A stretch of 18,842 nucleotides of DNA, taken from NCBI GenBank assembly GCA_017390225.1, contig JAFPCL010000145.1, positions 1 to 18,842 on the forward strand, written 5' to 3'. Position 1 is the stretch's first letter; each line of letters opens with the position of its first letter. The position numbers and the translations under genes are program-made. Positions 14,877 through 18,842 of this stretch are shown here, piece by piece. Origin of the DNA: Clostridia bacterium. GTDB taxonomy: Bacteria; Bacillota; Clostridia; CAKSNL01; HGM11501. The notes under the pieces are model-generated. The model was not told the DNA's origin. It made no database searches and saw nothing but the letters and a program-made list of their open reading frames with translations.

Positions 14877-16655
14877 TTATACCAAAAGACCTAATAATTT
14901 ATTGCTTCGAATGATGAATTCGGTCATCAGCTCGGGTGCCATCGGCTCGTTGGTCATACGTGCCAGATCGTAAACCTGACGGGCAATAAGCGCTTGCTTT
15001 TCTTCATCCAAAGACAGCATCTTGGCAATAATGGGGTTGTTGCGGTTGAGCACCAGCGTTTTGTCATCGGGGAATGCAAAGCGCATGGATGCACCCATCA
15101 TGGTGCTCATTTCCTTGATGCGGCGGGTTTCTTCCGACAGAATAATCAGTGCCGGAAGCTCTTCGGAGCGAAGGGTTTCCACTTGGATTTTCACGCCCTC
15201 TTCCACAACGCCTTGGAACACCTTCGTGAGCTGTTCATCGGTTTCTTTAACGGCATCGGAGAGCTCTTCTTCCGTTTTCACGCTGTCGAGTGCGGCATCA
15301 ATCCGCTTGAAGTGAATATCTTCATGCTTGGTTTCCATGAACTGCACAAAATGGGTATCCAGCATCATGGGAAGCAGGGCAACTTCAATGCCCTGTTCTT
15401 TAAACAGGTTGATGTATTGAGATTGATAAACCTCACTGGTTGCATAGTATACGGTTTCGCCGTTTTCCTCTTTGTATTCGGGCAGTGTGATATAGCGGTC
15501 TTTGGTGGTCTTGAGTACCAGGATATCCTTGACCTTTTCGTAGAACTTTTCATCCCGCATACAGCCGTACTTGATAAAGGGATTGATGTCATCCCAATAT
15601 CTGTTGTAGTTTTCTCTTTCTTTCTTATACAGAGACGTCAGCTTGTCTGCAATTTTCTTGACAATATGGGCAGAGATTTTGCGCACCTTGGCATCGTTCT
15701 GCAAATAGCTTCGGGAAACATTCAGAGGCAGATCGGGGCAGTCAATCATGCCCTTTAAAAGAAGCAAATAGTCGGGAATAACTTCGCTGACGTTATCGGC
15801 AACAAACACTTTGTTGTTGAAAAGCTTCACCACGCCCTCTTTGGCTTCAAATTCATGGGTGAGCTTCGGGAAAAACAGGATGCCCTTTAAATCAAAGGGA
15901 TAGTCGATATTCATATGAATCCAGAACAGCGGCTCGTTGTAGTCATGGAACACACGGCGATACAGCTCGATATATTCCTCGTCCTTACATTCCGAGGGCT
16001 TTTTATACCACAAGGGGTCTGTGTCATTGAGTTGCGGGCCGGCTTCCGCGCCTGCTTCGGGGAAGAACACGGGCACGGGAAGGAACGCACAGTATTTTTC
16101 CAAAATGCCGCGCACTTTATCCGCATCCAAAAAGTCTTTGTCTTCTTTGGTAACGTGCAGGATAATATCCGTACCATGCTTCTGTCTTGCCCCTGCGGTC
16201 AGATCATATTCCACGCCGCCGTCGCAAGACCAATGGGCAGGGGCCACACCCTCTTGTGCAGAGAGCGTTTCGATTTCTACCACATCGGACACCATAAATG
16301 CACTATAAAAGCCCATGCCGAAATGGCCGATAATACGGGTCTTTTCGTCGCCGCCTTTGTAGTTTTCCATGAAATCCTCCACGCCGGAGAAAGCCACCTG
16401 CGTGATATATCGTTCCACTTCCTCAGCGGTCATGCCGATGCCGTTATCGGAAATCGTGATGGTCTTTGCCTTCTTGTCTACGATTACATCCACACGGGCT
16501 TCTTCCTCGCCGCCGTAGATTTTCTTAAACTTCGTAATAGCATCACAAGCATTGGACACCAGCTCACGAAGAAAAATATCTTTATCGGAATACAACCACT
16601 TTTTAATAATCGGAAAAATATTTTCCGTATGCACCGTAATATTACCTTTTGCCAT
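14877..16655 (-). CDS. htpG: HSP90-family chaperone HtpG
   Basis: 592 residues from the ATG at 16655, where AAGGAG lies 11 nt upstream. An in-frame TTG eight codons earlier (16679) overlaps that binding site and is rejected. The N-terminal GHKL ATPase shows LRELVSNACDAI (29-40, the Asn/Glu box), DNGIGMT (70-76) and GHFGMGFYSAF (110-120, ATP lid). The middle domain follows, with LNVSRSYLQND. The protein is shorter than the usual ~620-630 residues but ends smoothly in the dimerisation region, as in other clostridial HtpG proteins. It is a cytoplasmic ATP-dependent chaperone. A near-consensus promoter sits about 205 bp upstream, beyond a MITE-like hairpin element that forms the leader. No CIRCE operator is seen. 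Confidence 0.97.
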   Translation of the reverse strand: MAKGNITVHTENIFPIIKKWLYSDKDIFLRELVSNACDAITKFKKIYGGEEEARVDVIVDKKAKTITISDNGIGMTAEEVERYITQVAFSGVEDFMENYKGGDEKTRIIGHFGMGFYSAFMVSDVVEIETLSAQEGVAPAHWSCDGGVEYDLTAGARQKHGTDIILHVTKEDKDFLDADKVRGILEKYCAFLPVPVFFPEAGAEAGPQLNDTDPLWYKKPSECKDEEYIELYRRVFHDYNEPLFWIHMNIDYPFDLKGILFFPKLTHEFEAKEGVVKLFNNKVFVADNVSEVIPDYLLLLKGMIDCPDLPLNVSRSYLQNDAKVRKISAHIVKKIADKLTSLYKKERENYNRYWDDINPFIKYGCMRDEKFYEKVKDILVLKTTKDRYITLPEYKEENGETVYYATSEVYQSQYINLFKEQGIEVALLPMMLDTHFVQFMETKHEDIHFKRIDAALDSVKTEEELSDAVKETDEQLTKVFQGVVEEGVKIQVETLRSEELPALIILSEETRRIKEMSTMMGASMRFAFPDDKTLVLNRNNPIIAKMLSLDEEKQALIARQVYDLARMTNEPMAPELMTEFIIRSNKLLGLLV

Positions 16656-16688
16656 GTTACATTTCGCTCCTTGATACAATAGTCGTTC

Positions 16689-16852
16689 CGGGGAACCTCT
16701 AAAGATTCGACGCGTTCAGATTGCGAAGAGATTTTTTCGTCAGATGAAACAAAAAGCGAAGTGAATACTTTGTGTATTTGCGAGCATTTTTGTAAAATAT
16801 GACGGAAAAAGATCGAGCAAGATGAATGTATGAGAATTTTTAGAGGTGACCT
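16689..16852. repeat. MITE-like inverted-repeat element in the htpG leader
   Basis: The ends are inverted copies: ACCTCTAAAGATTC at 16695-16708 and the complement of ACCTCTAAAAATTC at 16834-16847, differing at one base in 14. The interior is also an imperfect palindrome. TTCAGATTGC, TTTTTTCGTCA and ACAAAAA on the left correspond to TTCATCTTGC, TTTTTCCGTCA and ACAAAAA on the opposite strand of the right half. An inner AATAC/GTATT closes the loop. The whole ~160 bp can fold into one long hairpin and has no coding capacity. This is the form of a miniature inverted-repeat element. I cannot name its family and see no clear target duplication. A GTTCC-GG-GGAAC palindrome (16685-16696) marks the left border. 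Confidence 0.7.
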
Positions 16853-16859
16853 TCATATT

Positions 16860-16888
16860 ATTTTATCGTTTTTCCCTGTATTTGTCAA
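16860..16888 (-). promoter_or_regulatory. Strong sigma-A promoter of htpG
   Basis: On the minus strand TTGACA (16883-16888, perfect), a 17-bp spacer and TAAAAT (16860-16865). The predicted start of transcription is around 16853, at the outer edge of the inverted-repeat element, giving a leader of about 200 nt. Confidence 0.75.
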
Positions 16889-16954
16889 GTAGTATTCCCC
16901 ACTATTTTCAATGAAATTCCGACAAACCGAATTCCCTGCAAAAAGCGGAATGCA

Positions 16955-17698
16955 TTATATGATCTTATAAATTCCCGTTAGTAATTTATGTAACTTAACC
17001 GCATCTATACTTCCGGGAACATATTCACTATCTAAAATATCCTCGATAAACTTTTCCATATCTTGTTTTACCATTCCTGATATTTCTACTTTTGTGTTCG
17101 GAGGCAGTAGCGAAACTAGATTTGATATATCTCGGCAATGTTTGGCAATATGCTTAGATTGTCCCTCTTCACCCTTGTTTTTTCTTTCTATAAGTTCACA
17201 CCATGCTTTAGCTTTAAACGGAATAAGATATTTTTCGTCAAGAACAGATATATCATCTATTATTCTTTTTCCGCTTATCATAAAATCGTAATAATCATTA
17301 TTTAACAATATTGCTAATAGACTTGATATTTCATCGGAAATAGAAATTGGTATTATATGAGATTCTTCCGGCAATATTAGACTTTCGTTTCGGGAAAACA
17401 ACTCAATCATTTTAGGATAGTCAGAACTTTTAGGATCTTTAAACCTATAAAAACATCTTTTTTCTTGTCCTGCTTCAATTGTATACCCAGCATCCTTAAT
17501 GAATTCCCATAATTTCTTTCCAAACTCAACACTAATGTTTTCGACAATTAAAACAATATCTAAATCTTTAGTGGCTCTGAAGTCCTCACCTATTTCATCA
17601 AAAATAATCGCACAAGCTGTACCACCAATCAGAACATAATTATTGTTATATTCTTTAAAAAAATCTCTAAATTTGTTTAATCCGTTAATGCTAATCAT
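16955..17698 (-). CDS. Nucleotidyltransferase of AbiEii type (probable toxin of a type IV toxin-antitoxin pair)
   Basis: 247 residues. The nucleotidyltransferase fold signature is present: a YVLIGGTACA strand-turn with Gly25-Gly26-Thr27, then Asp45-Leu-Asp47 in RATKDLDIVL. A likely third carboxylate is Glu99 in KMIELF. The C-terminal half is helical, with IPFKAKAWCELIERK and GQSKHIAKHCRDISNL around 160-194, a pattern I associate with AbiEii/AbiGii-like proteins. The family transfers nucleotides, and studied relatives modify tRNA or otherwise halt growth, but the target here is unknown. The ATG overlaps the stop of the upstream gene as ATGA, and AGAGGAAG precedes it by seven nt, so the two are translationally coupled. 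Sequence is AT-rich (about one third GC in sampled lines) unlike htpG and secA, which suggests transfer. No clear terminator follows. Confidence 0.75.
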   Translation of the reverse strand: MISINGLNKFRDFFKEYNNNYVLIGGTACAIIFDEIGEDFRATKDLDIVLIVENISVEFGKKLWEFIKDAGYTIEAGQEKRCFYRFKDPKSSDYPKMIELFSRNESLILPEESHIIPISISDEISSLLAILLNNDYYDFMISGKRIIDDISVLDEKYLIPFKAKAWCELIERKNKGEEGQSKHIAKHCRDISNLVSLLPPNTKVEISGMVKQDMEKFIEDILDSEYVPGSIDAVKLHKLLTGIYKII

Positions 17699-18672
17699 AT
17701 TAAATCTTCCTCTTTTAATAATTCATCCATTGCAATTTGTATTCTTTCATCATCTTTATTTTTCATTTGAGCATAAAGTGAAACAATGTCAATATATTGA
17801 TTTCGACTTAAAAATTGCGGATTGTATTTGAATTGTTCCAACGTAATATAGGCATCATCCTCAATATCATATTTATTTAAAAGGACATTTTTATCAATAG
17901 CTTTTATTTGCGCTGTTGTTGTCGCATAATATAGTCCTCTGCCTTCATTTAAAGTGAGCCCTAGTCTTGCTAATGCCGTTTCATTGGAAATGAACATTTG
18001 ATGATGGTCTAAGTTCAAATTCGCATAGTAAACCTTGTCTACCGGATTAAATAAATAACTCTTGCCTTTGGCGAAACACTCTTTTTTGTTTTCAACTTTA
18101 TAAAATTTCCTAGTGTTGTTTCCTTCGGTTTGAATTAAATTTCTGTTTTCAAGTTCTGCTAGTGCACGACTTATGGTTATGGTCGAGTAGGGTATTTCTT
18201 TTGCAAGTCTGGGAGCATTTGTTTCATATACATTATTTAATAAAAGATATATATAAACTACTTGTGTTGCAACAGAAAAACATTCAGCATAATCTTTATT
18301 TATGATTTCTTTTTGAGAAAGGTTTAACAAGACGCTTGGAATGAAAATCTGATTATTTGGTTGAACAAAAGGAATTTGGTTTCTTATAAGCGAGTTTCTT
18401 TGAGACAGACGCAAATCTTCAAAAACAAAGATAGGAATAGAATTAGAATGTCCCATAATTTGTTTTTGCTGCTTTTTTAAATTTGTAATATTTATTTCTA
18501 TTTTTGGGAGAGGCTTTACTAGCACATAAGACTTTGAATCTCCCGGGATAGAAATAAAATGAAAAACATATCGTTCGGTCATGTATATAGGAAATGCGTT
18601 ATAAAATTTACTGTATTCTGTTTTCAAACTATTTCCAAAAATTTCTTTTAAATAATTAAGCGTTTTATTCAT
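17695..18672 (-). CDS. Winged-helix protein paired with the nucleotidyltransferase (probable AbiEi-like antitoxin/autorepressor)
   Basis: 325 residues, start supported by GAGGTG just before the ATG at 18672. Residues about 134-192 look like a winged helix: a hydrophobic helix (ATQVVYIYLLL), then LAKEIPYSTITISRALAEL as the recognition region and a wing LIQTEGNNTRKFYKV. The N-terminal 120 residues alternate strands and helices, with SIPIFVFEDLRLSQRNSLI and IPFVQPNNQIFIPSVLL. They may form a restriction-endonuclease-like alpha/beta fold, but no catalytic motif is secure. The C-terminal part (205-325) has FISNETALARLGLTLNEG, resembling the C-terminal region of AbiEi-type proteins. AbiEi represses its own operon and neutralises AbiEii in the known system. 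In AbiEi the winged helix is N-terminal, whereas here it is central, so this is at best a divergent relative. AT-rich like its partner. Confidence 0.65.
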   Translation of the reverse strand: MNKTLNYLKEIFGNSLKTEYSKFYNAFPIYMTERYVFHFISIPGDSKSYVLVKPLPKIEINITNLKKQQKQIMGHSNSIPIFVFEDLRLSQRNSLIRNQIPFVQPNNQIFIPSVLLNLSQKEIINKDYAECFSVATQVVYIYLLLNNVYETNAPRLAKEIPYSTITISRALAELENRNLIQTEGNNTRKFYKVENKKECFAKGKSYLFNPVDKVYYANLNLDHHQMFISNETALARLGLTLNEGRGLYYATTTAQIKAIDKNVLLNKYDIEDDAYITLEQFKYNPQFLSRNQYIDIVSLYAQMKNKDDERIQIAMDELLKEEDLI

Positions 18673-18691
18673 AAGTTCACCTCATTGCATC

Positions 18692-18722
18692 TGCATTATA
18701 TCACAATAAATGATGTAATGCA
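18692..18722. promoter_or_regulatory. Operator-like palindrome spanning the promoter of the toxin-antitoxin pair
   Basis: TGCATTATATCA (18692-18703) and TGATGTAATGCA (18711-18722) are inverted copies matching at 11 of 12 positions around a 7-bp spacer. The left arm contains the -10 and the right arm most of the -35 of the promoter. A dimeric winged-helix protein bound here would block RNA polymerase; the encoded winged-helix protein is the obvious candidate. Confidence 0.65.
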
Positions 18723-18723
18723 A
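18695..18723 (-). promoter_or_regulatory. sigma-A promoter of the toxin-antitoxin-like operon
   Basis: On the minus strand TTGCAT (18718-18723), a 17-bp spacer and a perfect TATAAT (18695-18700), 22 bp before the ATG at 18672. Confidence 0.75.
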
Positions 18724-18842
18724 GTGCTATGATTTAATTTTAATAAATTTTTTTATTTTATTGAGTTAAAATTTAATGTCAAATGCAAATAATCAGTCAT
18801 GGCATGGGATAGTCTCGGCGCACTAACACCCCTGTGTGAAGC

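Noticed and set aside
16655..16679. Earlier TTG start for htpG, giving eight extra residues
   Set aside because: It overlaps the AAGGAG that serves the ATG at 16655, and the HtpG family begins at MAKGN-like sequence.
16656..16954. CIRCE heat-shock operator before htpG
   Set aside because: No TTAGCACTC/GAGTGCTAA inverted repeat is present; the inverted repeat found is unrelated in sequence and much longer.
18753..18842. Open frame of 29 codons on the minus strand reaching the right edge
   Set aside because: It could be the end of another gene, but 29 codons without a stop is expected by chance, no family motif is seen, and the sequence before its stop is very AT-rich intergenic-like DNA.

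Overview
The window reads as chromosomal DNA of an anaerobic, spore-forming Firmicute (class Clostridia). The reasons are the engulfment genes spoIID, spoIIQ and spoIIP, strong AAGGAG ribosome binding sites, TTG/GTG starts, a clostridial-type short HtpG, and roughly half-GC coding sequence (estimated by eye from a few lines). I cannot name the species. No tRNA, rRNA or CRISPR array is visible.

Layout. 1-722 (-) is the start of an ATP-grasp ligase that runs off the window. It is divergent from a DPM1/GtrB-like glycosyltransferase (877-1818, +), and the two promoters between them are nearly identical. After a strong terminator comes a DEDDh-type exonuclease (2163-2807, +) with its own terminator. 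Then follow the mother-cell transglycosylase SpoIID, the forespore LytM protein SpoIIQ and the amidase SpoIIP (2939-5799, +). Candidate sigma-E and sigma-F promoters precede spoIID and spoIIQ respectively. These three proteins remodel the septal peptidoglycan and tether the membranes during engulfment.

Everything from 5800 to the right end is on the minus strand. Read in transcription order, a compact run goes htpG, secA, a 1238-residue secreted C-type-lectin/GH25 muramidase, prfB (RF2), a Nudix hydrolase and a DUF6273-type lipoprotein. The lipoprotein stop codon directly abuts that of spoIIP. The classical secA-prfB pair is here split by the large muramidase gene. htpG has a near-consensus promoter, and the predicted transcript starts at the edge of a ~160-bp MITE-like inverted repeat, which therefore forms its leader.

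Upstream of htpG (16955-18672) lies an AT-rich two-gene module: a winged-helix protein followed, with a 4-nt ATGA overlap, by a nucleotidyltransferase of AbiEii type. A near-perfect palindrome covers its whole promoter. It looks like a horizontally acquired AbiE-like (type IV toxin-antitoxin/phage defence) operon, and it is the most likely place for new biology, together with the lectin-muramidase and the htpG leader element.
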